From the NCBI GenBank assembly GCA_021846695.1, contig JAJZWN010000022.1:5472-20608 (forward strand): DNA of 15,137 bases. The letters are read 5' to 3'. The notes under the pieces were generated by a model. It ran no database searches. It was not told where the DNA came from and saw only the letters and a program-made list of their open reading frames with translations. The translations under genes and the position numbers were made by a program. Of the stretch, positions 1 to 6,924 are shown in pieces (within the stretch, counting starts at the first letter, position 1; each line of letters starts with the position of its first letter). Source of the DNA: Thermoplasmata archaeon. GTDB lineage: Archaea > Thermoplasmatota > Thermoplasmata > Thermoplasmatales > Thermoplasmataceae.

Positions 1-668
1 TAAGAACCTATGAGGTCTAATGGCGCCTGTGTTGCAGATAATCCTATGCGTACAAATCCCGGCGAGAGATTTTCAAGCCTTTCAAGGTTAAATGATAGCA
101 ATGACCCTCTTTTCGTTGATGAAACCTCATGTATCTCATCCAGTATTACATATTCAACGCTGGAAAATTTTTCCTTGAACTTTGTTGCGGTTATTGCAAG
201 CGAGAATGATTCTGGAGTTGTTATTATTATGTGTGGCGGTTTCCGAAGCATTTTATTTCTATCACTCTGTGCGGTATCTCCGGATCTCACTGCCACCTTG
301 ATTTCCGGTATATCAAGCCCTTTTTCCCTGGCCAGGGTATATATCTCTGAAAGGGGCTCATTAAGATTTTTATTTATATCATTTGCCAGTGCTTTTAATG
401 GTGAAATGTAAACACAGTATATTTTATCTTCAAGTTCGTTATTTCTCGCCTTTTTAAAAAGTTCATTTATTATTGAAAGGAAGCCTGTGAGAGTTTTGCC
501 TGTTCCCGTGGGTGATGATACCAGTACGTTCTTTTTCTGGTGGATTAATGGTATTGCCTTTTTCTGCGGTTCGCTTAATTCGCTATATTTTGTATTAAAC
601 CATTGCGCTACAATGTCATCTAGAAAAGGCAATGTCTCTTCTACCTTAAATTGATTATTGTATATCAT
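1..668 (-). CDS. lhr: Lhr-type superfamily 2 ATP-dependent helicase, N-terminal part (3' end beyond window)
   Basis: Reading the minus strand from the ATG at 668 gives 222 codons with no stop before the left edge, so only the first RecA-like domain is present. Helicase motifs appear in order: Walker A with SSPTGTGKT (about residues 51-59), motif Ia YISPLKALAND, motif Ib ITTPES, DEIH box at about 177-180 followed by STKRG and NLERLE, and motif III SAT at about 211-213. The SPLKALAND plus DEIH-x-KRG-LERL pattern is that of Lhr (large helicase-related) proteins, which are DNA translocases implicated in archaeal repair and recombination. Family members usually run to 800-1600 residues, so most of the protein lies outside. 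A TATA-like element sits about 34 bp upstream of the ATG. It reads away from the coxL-like gene end only as the next minus-strand gene, with its own promoter. Assignment to Lhr rather than another SF2 helicase is fairly sure; the Lhr subtype cannot be told from this part. Confidence 0.85.
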   Translation of the reverse strand, partial: MIYNNQFKVEETLPFLDDIVAQWFNTKYSELSEPQKKAIPLIHQKKNVLVSSPTGTGKTLTGFLSIINELFKKARNNELEDKIYCVYISPLKALANDINKNLNEPLSEIYTLAREKGLDIPEIKVAVRSGDTAQSDRNKMLRKPPHIIITTPESFSLAITATKFKEKFSSVEYVILDEIHEVSSTKRGSLLSFNLERLENLSPGFVRIGLSATQAPLDLIGS

Positions 669-698
669 TTGCGATAATCTGTAAGGTAATTCATAATT

Positions 699-706
699 CT
701 ATATAG
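699..706 (-). promoter_or_regulatory. TATA box of the Lhr-type helicase gene
   Basis: The minus strand reads CTATATAG centred about 34 bp upstream of the ATG at 668, which would give a leader of only a few nucleotides. The surrounding 669-800 interval (132 bp) also contains T-rich runs on the minus strand (about 762-772 and 786-793) just after the molybdopterin-subunit gene, suitable as termination signal for that operon. No other gene is seen there. Confidence 0.45.
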
Positions 707-800
707 CCTTTATCTATAGAAAATATATGAAACATAAAGATTCCGGATATATGCCGTTATAAAAAATAATATCAGGATAAATTAAAAAATTTATAAGTGC

Positions 801-2807
801 CTAAAGGTTCCTGGATAGAAATTCACGGGTAATAGGCATTACATTTATTCTTGTATGTAGCTGTGTCTCAAGAGACCGTGCAAGGCCTTCAGGTATTCCT
901 ATCATTGGAGATTCTCCAAGCCCCTTGGCACCGTCTTTCAGTACCGAGGGGTTTTCCACTATTTTTATATCAAATTCAGGCGTATGTTCAGCAGTAAGAA
1001 CACCGGCATCTGTTATGCTTGTGGTCATTAGCTGTCCTTCCTCTGAATACCTTAGTGTCTCAGACAGTACCTCGCCGATAGCCTGCAATGCCCCTCCTTC
1101 TGTCTGGCCCATAACATTTGTCATGTTAAGGACTTTGCCAAGATCGTAATAGCAGCCTACTTTCAGGGATTCTATATCGCCGGCTTCGTTGATCTTTGAT
1201 GTAACCAGATTGAAATTAACCTGGTTATCGTTATAATCGAATTTATAGAATGACGTCTGGTCGAAGTCATGCTTCAGTAGTATTTCCGGTGAATATTTGC
1301 CGTATTTTTCTTTTACCTGCTGTTTAAGTTCCTCTGCAGCCTGCATTAATACAGAACCATGTGTCATTGCAGATTTTGAACCCCATGTTCCAACTCCTGT
1401 TGAAAGGGTTTCTGTATCCTGCAAATCCAGGGATATTAAATCCTGCTCTACAGACAGTTCATCACTGAGTATGCTTTTGACAAACATTTCATGGCCCTGG
1501 CCGGATACGTTGCCTCCCATGTAAGTATGCACCTTGCCGTCCTTCACTATGATTCTTGCACTCTCTCCAGGTGCAGTATCCTCGTCCAGTATGAACAAGG
1601 ATATGCCCACATGTTCCTTCTTTGATAATTCACGGTAATTGAAATATTTCAATGCGTCCTCAAGGAAAGGCTTTGTAGGGTAATTTACATCAAGCCCCAG
1701 AGGGGATTTAAATGGCTTTTCAAGTGCATTTTTAAGCCTTACATCGGCAATATCCATATTCAGTTTATCTGCCAGCAGGTCCATCATCCTTTCCATTAAT
1801 ATGGATGCTTCCGGTTTGCCTGCCCCACGGTAATAACCATTGGGAGCCTTGTTTGTAAGCATGTATTTCCCCACTATATGGGCTTTTTCAATGAAATATG
1901 GCCCGGTAATCTCGTGGATAACGTTTCCTAGATCCACTGAAGCAGCATCCACAAAATAGGGGCCGTTGTCCAGAAGGACTTCCCCGTCAAGGCCGGTAAT
2001 TGTGCCGTCCTTTTTTGCATAGAGTGTTAGCGTGCCTTCTACTCCCCTGCCTGCGTGGCATGCCTGCAGATGCTCTGTTCTGGTTTCCTGCCACTTCACA
2101 GGCTTTCCATACTTCATTGAAGCATAGCATGCTATGATATATTCAGGATAGAATAGGGCCTTTACACCGAATGCTCCCCCATTGTCTATAAGGAATACCC
2201 TTACTTTCTCCGGCGGAAGGCCGAGGGAGTTCACGATTCCGGACTTTGACCTTACAATGGATTGAGAAGGCAGGTATACATTAAGTATGCCATCACGGTA
2301 ATCTGCAACTATGCCCCTTGTTTCCATTGGATTTGCGGAAACCCTGTCAAGGAGTATTGTATCTGTTACCTTTACATCGTACTGTATATCCTTTTCATTG
2401 AATTTGACACCAATATCTTCCTGGGAAAGCACGTTGCCTGCTGTATCTTTATACATAGGTGGCTTGGTTTTGGCATCATCGATGCTGTGTATTGCATCCA
2501 TAGGTTCGTATTCAACGTTTACTGTGGAAAGCAGGTCTTCGCTCTCATACCTGTTTTTCCCGAATACTGCAGCTACAGCCTGGCCCTGGTAGTTTACCTC
2601 GTCTATGGCCAGAACAGGCTCCTTATGGTCACCTTCTGCAAGCGCATAATAAGCCTTAAGGTCCTTTGAGGTCAATCCCCCCTCAACTTTCTTTACCTTT
2701 GCCCTTGCATAGGGGCTTCTTACCAGGGACATGTAAAGCATTCCGTCAAGGTCTATATCATCAAGGTATCTCCCTTTTCCGTTTACAAATCTCTCCTGAT
2801 AGGTCAT
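801..2807 (-). CDS. Molybdenum hydroxylase large subunit (molybdopterin-binding, CoxL/XdhA-like, not a canonical CO dehydrogenase)
   Basis: Catalytic subunit of a xanthine dehydrogenase / aldehyde oxidase / CO dehydrogenase superfamily enzyme, 668 aa. It opens directly with the family start region (RFVNGKGRYLDDI, LVRSPYARA, residues 6-36). Molybdopterin-site motifs are present: GGAFGVK at 210-216, GYYRGAGK at 324-331, GQGHE at 436-440, GVGTWGSKS at 471-479, and the KGLGE motif at 628-632 whose Glu632 matches the family's catalytic glutamate. True CO dehydrogenases carry a Cys-containing AYRCSFR loop; here it is YRGAGK, so CO oxidation is unlikely and the substrate is unknown. An aldehyde is a reasonable guess because related archaeal enzymes oxidise glyceraldehyde. 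At 668 aa it is roughly 100 residues shorter than usual CoxL proteins. The ATG overlaps the stop of the [2Fe-2S] subunit gene as ATGA, and AGGTGAGG lies 7 nt upstream, so translation is coupled. Confidence 0.93.
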   Translation of the reverse strand: MTYQERFVNGKGRYLDDIDLDGMLYMSLVRSPYARAKVKKVEGGLTSKDLKAYYALAEGDHKEPVLAIDEVNYQGQAVAAVFGKNRYESEDLLSTVNVEYEPMDAIHSIDDAKTKPPMYKDTAGNVLSQEDIGVKFNEKDIQYDVKVTDTILLDRVSANPMETRGIVADYRDGILNVYLPSQSIVRSKSGIVNSLGLPPEKVRVFLIDNGGAFGVKALFYPEYIIACYASMKYGKPVKWQETRTEHLQACHAGRGVEGTLTLYAKKDGTITGLDGEVLLDNGPYFVDAASVDLGNVIHEITGPYFIEKAHIVGKYMLTNKAPNGYYRGAGKPEASILMERMMDLLADKLNMDIADVRLKNALEKPFKSPLGLDVNYPTKPFLEDALKYFNYRELSKKEHVGISLFILDEDTAPGESARIIVKDGKVHTYMGGNVSGQGHEMFVKSILSDELSVEQDLISLDLQDTETLSTGVGTWGSKSAMTHGSVLMQAAEELKQQVKEKYGKYSPEILLKHDFDQTSFYKFDYNDNQVNFNLVTSKINEAGDIESLKVGCYYDLGKVLNMTNVMGQTEGGALQAIGEVLSETLRYSEEGQLMTTSITDAGVLTAEHTPEFDIKIVENPSVLKDGAKGLGESPMIGIPEGLARSLETQLHTRINVMPITREFLSRNL

Positions 2808-3283
2808 GGTACCCTCACCTTTTCAGTATTTATTTTTTCACTGGCTTTCTTTATTGAATTTATTATTGAGACATAGCCAGTGCATCTGCACAGATTTCCA
2901 GCCAGGTTGCTTTTGATATAGTCGTCGTCGGGTTTTTTATTGTTCCTCAGCATGTAAAGCGAGGTCATTATCATCCCCGGTGTGCAGAATCCGCACTGTA
3001 ATCCATTTTCCTCAACAAAGCTTTCCTTAATTTTCTTAAGGTCTGCGTCTTTTTCATTTTCTATGGTCTCTATTTCATGCCCGTCTGCCTGTGCAGCCAG
3101 TACAGTACATGATTTCACTGCCCTGCCGTCCATAAGCACAGTGCATGCTCCACAATTCGTTGTATCGCATCCTATGTGTGTGCCTGTGAGTTTAAGGTCA
3201 TCCCTTATAAAGGTGGCAAGCAGGGTTCTCGGTTCAACATCCTTTTTGTATTCTTCTCCATTTACTTTTATATTAACGATCAT
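2804..3283 (-). CDS. Molybdenum hydroxylase small subunit, two [2Fe-2S] clusters (CoxS-like)
   Basis: Electron-transfer subunit of 159 aa, the usual family length. The N-terminal plant-type ferredoxin domain has GTHIGCDTTNCGAC with cluster ligands Cys39, Cys44, Cys47 and Cys59. The C-terminal helical domain has CGFCTPG (Cys97, Cys100) and LCRCTGY (Cys132, Cys134) for the cluster nearest the molybdenum cofactor. All eight cysteines expected for the family are present. The gene is the middle member of the M-S-L operon: its ATG overlaps the FAD-subunit stop as ATGA, and its TGA overlaps the start of the large subunit the same way. A near-perfect Shine-Dalgarno, AGGAGGTG at 3291-3298, lies 7 nt before the start. 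It would relay electrons from the molybdopterin site to the FAD subunit. The family assignment is secure; the substrate of the complex is not determined by this subunit. Confidence 0.96.
   Translation of the reverse strand: MIVNIKVNGEEYKKDVEPRTLLATFIRDDLKLTGTHIGCDTTNCGACTVLMDGRAVKSCTVLAAQADGHEIETIENEKDADLKKIKESFVEENGLQCGFCTPGMIMTSLYMLRNNKKPDDDYIKSNLAGNLCRCTGYVSIINSIKKASEKINTEKVRVP
2813..2820 (-). promoter_or_regulatory. Internal Shine-Dalgarno before the large subunit gene
   Basis: The minus strand reads AGGTGAGG ending about 5 nt before the ATG at 2807 (the AGGTGA core ends 7 nt before it). It supports this start and explains why the protein begins slightly later than many CoxL homologues: there is no in-frame extension upstream in the place of a longer N-terminus. 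Confidence 0.65.
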
Positions 3284-4134
3284 TTCGGTACACCTCCTAT
3301 TCCTTTAACAGCCTTTGTAAAAAGGTATTTAAGCAATTTTTCCTTGAATTTTACACTTCCATTGTCATCATCCATGAAGTCTGCAGCCTTCAGGAGCAAA
3401 TCACCGGCTTTTGCAATATTGTCATCTGTAACCTCCTTCCCTACCAGGAATTTTTCTGCCTCTGTAGCTTTTAATGCTGTTGCGCCACAGTTTGTCAATC
3501 CTATTCCGGCTTCCTTTATTTTGCCTGAATCCATTGACAGGTTGACAGCTATGCCAAGGATGGAAAAATCTCCTGCATATTTTTTGTATTTCATATATCT
3601 GCCTGATGAATTTCTGTCCTCTATCGTTATTCCTGTAAGTATTTCTCCAGGGTTCAGTGCAGTGGTAAAAGTATCGGTGAAGAAATCCTGTGCCTTTATT
3701 GTCCTTTTTCCCTTAGCGGATGTTACTTCAAAGGTGGCGTTGAGAGCCAGCATAACAGCAGGGAAATCGTTTGCAGGGTCACCATGGCATATATCGCCCC
3801 CGATAGTGCCCATGTTTCTCACAAGCGGGTCGGCTATAAGCCCGGCAGCTTCACTGAGTATGGGGAATTTCTTCCTTATCTGTGGATCCTCTGCAATAGA
3901 GTGGGTTCTAGCCATGGGGCCTATTCTCATGGTATTTCCCTGGAATGAGATGCTATCCATGCCTTTTAGCCTGCCAATATCCACCAGCTGTGGAATCGAT
4001 GTAAACCTCAGTTTCAACAGCGGTATAAGGCTCTGGCCGCCTGCCAGTACCTTGGCATCTTCGTGTCCATTCAAAAATTTCGTGGCTTCCTCTATGCTTT
4101 CTGGAGCATAGTATTCAAATTTCTCGGGAAACAT
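3280..4134 (-). CDS. Molybdenum hydroxylase medium subunit, FAD-binding (CoxM-like)
   Basis: FAD subunit, 284 aa, matching the 280-300 aa of CoxM/XdhC-type proteins. Flavin-binding motifs are visible: AGGQSLIP at 31-38 and TIGGD at 110-114 followed by HGDPANDFPA, and ARTHSIAEDP at about 75-84. The C-terminal part fits the CO dehydrogenase flavoprotein C-terminal domain. It takes electrons from the [2Fe-2S] subunit and passes them to an external acceptor. As the first gene of the operon it lacks a Shine-Dalgarno, and a TATA-like TTTATA is centred about 24 bp before the ATG, so the message is probably leaderless, in contrast to the two downstream genes, which have strong ribosome-binding sites. 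No genes for molybdenum-cofactor insertion (CoxD/E/F-like) are seen in the window. Confidence 0.95.
   Translation of the reverse strand: MFPEKFEYYAPESIEEATKFLNGHEDAKVLAGGQSLIPLLKLRFTSIPQLVDIGRLKGMDSISFQGNTMRIGPMARTHSIAEDPQIRKKFPILSEAAGLIADPLVRNMGTIGGDICHGDPANDFPAVMLALNATFEVTSAKGKRTIKAQDFFTDTFTTALNPGEILTGITIEDRNSSGRYMKYKKYAGDFSILGIAVNLSMDSGKIKEAGIGLTNCGATALKATEAEKFLVGKEVTDDNIAKAGDLLLKAADFMDDDNGSVKFKEKLLKYLFTKAVKGIGGVPK
3291..3298 (-). promoter_or_regulatory. Strong internal Shine-Dalgarno before the [2Fe-2S] subunit gene
   Basis: The minus strand reads AGGAGGTG, complementary to the archaeal 16S 3' end, 7 nt before the ATG at 3283 and inside the end of the upstream FAD-subunit gene. It fixes the start of the [2Fe-2S] subunit despite the ATGA overlap. 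Confidence 0.8.
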
Positions 4135-4154
4135 AGTTATATAATAGAGAATTG

Positions 4155-4160
4155 TATAAA
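4155..4160 (-). promoter_or_regulatory. TATA box of the molybdenum hydroxylase operon
   Basis: The minus strand reads TTTATA inside a T-rich stretch, centred about 24 bp upstream of the FAD-subunit ATG at 4134, a spacing consistent with a leaderless transcript. No Shine-Dalgarno is present between this box and the ATG. Confidence 0.5.
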
Positions 4161-4207
4161 AATGTTGCTAATAGTTCTAAATTTTTTATGTCATTCCCTA
4201 TACGCAG

Positions 4208-4226
4208 GAATGCCTGTTCAGCATTC
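4208..4226. other. Short inverted repeat upstream of the molybdenum hydroxylase operon
   Basis: GAATGC at 4208-4213 and GCATTC at 4221-4226 form a perfect 6-bp inverted repeat with a 7-nt spacer, overlapping an alternative 5-bp pairing, ATTCC near 4192 with GGAAT at 4207-4211. It lies about 50-70 bp upstream of the putative TATA box. It might be an operator or simply part of the 3' region of the Rieske transcript; with a 6-bp stem, chance is not excluded. Confidence 0.3.
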
Positions 4227-4321
4227 ATTATTATTTTTTAATAGAATAATGTATAAACTTGTGAATTTATAGAAGTATTATGCTTATTTCTGACATTATC
4301 AGTACAATCCTGGCTAAATAC

Positions 4322-4350
4322 GCCATATATGCAGTTTTATATCTGCTGGC
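4322..4350 (-). terminator. Imperfect hairpin after the Rieske gene
   Basis: GCCA (4322-4325) and GCAG (4331-4334) pair with CTGC (4343-4346) and TGGC (4347-4350), giving an 8-bp stem interrupted by a 5-nt bulge. It lies about 10-40 bp beyond the stop codon of the minus-strand Rieske gene. It could be a 3' end structure; archaeal terminators are usually T-tracts, so the role is uncertain. Confidence 0.35.
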
Positions 4351-4359
4351 ATAAAGAAA

Positions 4360-4695
4360 TTAGAGCTCCACAGAGAGTTCTCCATCGTTTTCCTTTACTT
4401 CGTATGATTTAAGGTTCGTTGCTTCCTTCCTGGTCATAGCCTTAAAAAAACCATTTATGTTTTTATCCACTTTTCCTGTCTGAACGTTGAACCTTGCATG
4501 GTGTTTAGGGCATATTACATCGTGGCCTTCACATTTTCCTTTGCCCAGATCGCCTCCCATGTGTGAGCACAAAGCATCTATGGCATAAAATTTTCCTCCA
4601 ACATTTGAAACCAGAATCTTTTTGTTTCCAACTTCAAATTCCCTGCTTTTTCCTTCTTCTATCTCTGTAGTTTTGCATAAAGGTTTCGATTCCAT
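4360..4695 (-). CDS. Rieske-type [2Fe-2S] ferredoxin
   Basis: Small soluble Rieske protein of 111 aa with no signal peptide or membrane segment. The cluster ligands are plain: Cys43 and His45 in CSHMGGDL, then Cys62 and His65 in CPKHHARF, in the standard CxH-x16-CxxH spacing, with the FNVQTGKV strand after it. Proteins of this size and motif serve as electron carriers for oxygenases, or resemble the small subunit of nitrite reductase. The gene reads in the same direction as the downstream molybdenum hydroxylase operon but is separated from it by 225 bp containing a hairpin and a new TATA-like box, so it is probably a separate transcript. A functional link to the hydroxylase as electron acceptor is an inference from proximity only. 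A TATA element at about 4723-4732 is centred about 32 bp from the ATG. Confidence 0.93.
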   Translation of the reverse strand: MESKPLCKTTEIEEGKSREFEVGNKKILVSNVGGKFYAIDALCSHMGGDLGKGKCEGHDVICPKHHARFNVQTGKVDKNINGFFKAMTRKEATNLKSYEVKENDGELSVEL

Positions 4696-4722
4696 ATTTA
4701 TCCCTTAATTATATAAATTCAG

Positions 4723-4732
4723 GTATATAAAC
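4723..4732 (-). promoter_or_regulatory. TATA box of the Rieske ferredoxin gene
   Basis: The minus strand reads GTTTATATAC about 32 bp before the ATG at 4695; a second AT-rich box, ATTTATATAA at 4709-4718, is closer (about 18 bp). The farther one gives better TATA-to-start geometry with a leader of a few nucleotides. Confidence 0.45.
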
Positions 4733-4866
4733 AATTCTACCCCTGCTATTCAGAAAAAAGTTTTGCCCGGTACTCTGGCATTATATTTCCATTTAAAAAC
4801 TGGCAATGTGCTAAACATTATAATTGAATTTAAAAATCTAATAAATATTCTAAAAGTTCAGTAGAA

Positions 4867-4939
4867 TGCGAGTGCCGGGATTTGGACCCGGGGCACGAGC
4901 TTGGCAAGCTCGCGTGTTGCCAGGCTACACCACACTCGC
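4867..4939 (-). tRNA. tRNA-Gly (anticodon GCC)
   Basis: On the minus strand the 73-nt cloverleaf folds fully. The acceptor stem is GCGAGTG/CACTCGC with discriminator A at 4867, and the D stem is GTGT/ACAC. The anticodon stem is CGAGC/GCTCG around the loop TTGCCAA, anticodon GCC, and the T stem is CCGGG/CCCGG with loop TCCAAAT. CCA is not encoded and no intron is present. A TATA box at 4963-4974 is centred about 28 bp upstream of the 5' end. T-rich sequence follows the 3' end. It stands alone between the Rieske gene and the membrane-protein gene, all on the minus strand. Confidence 0.96.
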
Positions 4940-4962
4940 ATTATTTCCAAAACGCAACACGG

Positions 4963-4974
4963 TATATATATTTT
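4963..4974 (-). promoter_or_regulatory. TATA box of tRNA-Gly
   Basis: The minus strand reads AAAATATATATA, centred about 28 bp upstream of the mature tRNA 5' end at 4939, the standard archaeal TATA-to-start distance. Confidence 0.65.
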
Positions 4975-4992
4975 GACATAGTCCACTATAAT

Positions 4993-5937
4993 CTATACCA
5001 TTGATATTATAAAGTGTATAATAACTATTGATACAGGTATAGTGATATTATCATCTGCAATTTTGTTTGATATGGATTCTGCAAATGTCCCGCCGATTGC
5101 GTAAAATGCTGAAATAAAGTAAACAAAGAAGAATAAGCCAAACAGAAATGATGGGATAAGCATGCCCAGGAATCCTGCCATGGACTTTCTTCTATTATAG
5201 AAGAGCTTCCTGCTCCTTATTTTCATTCCAATTATAGTTGCCAGGGAATCTCCAATCATTATCAAAAATGCTGAGATGTATATGAGCTGAAGTGATCGGG
5301 TAAATGAAAGCACAAAAAGGAATCCGGCTGCAAGATACATGGATCCAAGCCCCAACTTCGTGTCCTTCCTTTCCATCATGTAAACCAGGTCTGCCAGCCT
5401 GTTCCTGTTATTTAAATAAAGTATATTGCCACCAAGATAAATTAAAAGTATTGCAAGCAGTATGAGAATCCTGCCTTTTATTCCATCCAAAGCAAATATT
5501 GCAATTGTAATGACACCTGTAGAAATCTGGAAATAATCACGGGATGTTTCCCGTTGTATATCCTTGCCCTTATTTTCGTTATTTGTTACATCATATTTTC
5601 TCATATTCTTATCCAGGAACATTGAAAGGAGTATGGAAATTGATATGGAGGCAAAAACAAACCTGACAGGAACGAAATTGCCAAATATGGATAGGATAAT
5701 AAGGACAAAATCTACGGCAAATGGGAAGTAAAAGAATACAGTGTATAGATACGTGCTGACTATCATAGAAAAAAGGTATACCGGAAGAACAAAGAATGAA
5801 CCTGAAAAGTATACAAGCCCGACCATTATAGGAATTGAAACAAGAATTTTTATAAGAAATGTTTCCCTATTTTTTATGAGTATATATGAAACAGCGATTA
5901 TGAAGACCGCTAAATATGCAAAATTGAATAACTCCAT
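4993..5937 (-). CDS. Integral membrane protein of the dolichol/phytol kinase (SEC59/VTE5-like) family
   Basis: A 314-aa protein that is almost wholly hydrophobic, with about eight membrane segments and a short polar loop around residues 108-135. The C-terminal half has the signature of CTP-dependent polyprenol kinases and related cytidylyltransferases: GDSLAT at 229-234, a basic run with RRKSMAGF at 249-256, then FAES at 285-288 and DDNITIPV at 295-302, comparable to the DDN-L/I-T-(I/V)-P ending of dolichol and phytol kinases. Such enzymes phosphorylate isoprenoid alcohols for lipid or glycan-carrier synthesis; the substrate here cannot be named. Start: ATG at 5937 has GAGGT 3 nt upstream and an AT-rich box near 5960-5973. 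It follows the GNAT gene by 69 bp on the same strand, so it may be the third gene of the Sua5 transcript or have its own promoter. Some archaeal members are annotated only as hypothetical or DUF92-like. Confidence 0.72.
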   Translation of the reverse strand: MELFNFAYLAVFIIAVSYILIKNRETFLIKILVSIPIMVGLVYFSGSFFVLPVYLFSMIVSTYLYTVFFYFPFAVDFVLIILSIFGNFVPVRFVFASISISILLSMFLDKNMRKYDVTNNENKGKDIQRETSRDYFQISTGVITIAIFALDGIKGRILILLAILLIYLGGNILYLNNRNRLADLVYMMERKDTKLGLGSMYLAAGFLFVLSFTRSLQLIYISAFLIMIGDSLATIIGMKIRSRKLFYNRRKSMAGFLGMLIPSFLFGLFFFVYFISAFYAIGGTFAESISNKIADDNITIPVSIVIIHFIISMV

Positions 5938-6006
5938 GTACCTCTAATTTAACCGTTAGACTTAAATTTTTGTTAGGGCTTATATTATAGCCACGGCAAT
6001 CAATAA

Positions 6007-6924
6007 TTATTTCCCATTTGGAAGGTAATATATAACCTCATCGGGATAATCATCATATTTGAAGCCGTAGTGCAAATAGAAATCCTTCGCGAAATTTTCT
6101 GCATTGACCCAGAGAAAGACGTAATGGTACGAGAGTGCCTTAAGCCTGTTCAATGCAGTAAAGAGCAAATATTTTCCCATGCCCGTTTTCCTGTACGCAC
6201 GCTTGACAAAAATTGATACTATAAATGCCCTGTCAAATCCAAGCCGTGATGACACCACTGCGCCACTTATTCTGCCCTTGTTTTTTATAATAACTGTAAC
6301 CTCCTTAATTATCTCCCCATATTCTCCTTTAAAAAGGTTAACTACAGTCTGAAGGCGATCCTCCCTTTTATTGCTGAAAAGAAATTTGTCAGATGTGTAC
6401 TTGAATGCCTCATACTCTGCGTCAGAATATAAATCCATGTTAATATCGTCTATTCCTGAAATGTCGTATTTTTCATCCAGTTTATTATATTTATAGTCAT
6501 TGAGGTCCATCACCATTCTCTTTCTTACAATAGTTTTGAATCCTGAGTCTGTAAGGTACTTTTCACTTGTCTCATTTCCATTAATAATTGGATTTAACAT
6601 TAATTTTTTCTTTTCCTTTGAAGCGATTCCTGTAAGCCATTCAAAAATTTCCTTTAACCGGTCTTCGGTTATTTTTTTAGGAGATGTAAAGCCAATATCG
6701 GCATAAAGCCTATCTGATTTATCTGTAGAATCCATAATATAGGCATACCCTACAAGCTCGTTTTTATGCATGATAATTCTGTATCTGATTTTATTTTCGT
6801 TTAATAATTCAATTACACTGGAATAGCTGCCCTTTATATCTAAATCAGGGTATTTTTTTGATAGGAAATCTATCTCCTTTTTCAGGATAACCTCCCAGTT
6901 TAACCTGTAATTGTCAAGCTTCAT
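6007..6924 (-). CDS. Tandem-domain GNAT-family N-acetyltransferase
   Basis: A 305-aa protein with two GNAT folds. The C-terminal domain (about 165-305) is convincing: the strand VSIFVKRAYRKTGMGKYLL carries the acetyl-CoA pyrophosphate-binding R245-K-T-G-M-G250 loop, and LWVNAENFAKDFYLHYGFK (271-289) is motif B with the usual N..A..FY...GF pattern. The N-terminal half (about 1-145) also looks like a GNAT fold (LVGYAYIMDS, then EKYLTDSGFKTIVRKRMVM) but lacks a clear acetyl-CoA loop and may be degenerate. The acceptor substrate is unknown. The ATG lies 11 bp inside the end of the Sua5 gene, so the two are almost certainly co-transcribed; GGGTAATAA before the ATG is a weak ribosome-binding site. 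GNATs beside t6A genes invite comparison with KEOPS-linked RimI, but this protein is twice RimI's length. Confidence 0.85.
   Translation of the reverse strand: MKLDNYRLNWEVILKKEIDFLSKKYPDLDIKGSYSSVIELLNENKIRYRIIMHKNELVGYAYIMDSTDKSDRLYADIGFTSPKKITEDRLKEIFEWLTGIASKEKKKLMLNPIINGNETSEKYLTDSGFKTIVRKRMVMDLNDYKYNKLDEKYDISGIDDINMDLYSDAEYEAFKYTSDKFLFSNKREDRLQTVVNLFKGEYGEIIKEVTVIIKNKGRISGAVVSSRLGFDRAFIVSIFVKRAYRKTGMGKYLLFTALNRLKALSYHYVFLWVNAENFAKDFYLHYGFKYDDYPDEVIYYLPNGK

Noticed and set aside
10..411. Plus-strand open frame of 133 codons at the left edge
   Set aside because: The minus strand over the same bases encodes helicase motifs Ia to III of an Lhr-type protein.
3176..4111. Long plus-strand open frame (311 codons) across the FAD- and [2Fe-2S]-subunit genes
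   Set aside because: It runs antisense to two genes with intact cofactor motifs and has no family features.
801..4134. Aerobic CO dehydrogenase (coxMSL)
   Set aside because: The large subunit lacks the Cys-containing AYRCSFR loop; the operon is kept as a molybdenum hydroxylase of unknown substrate.
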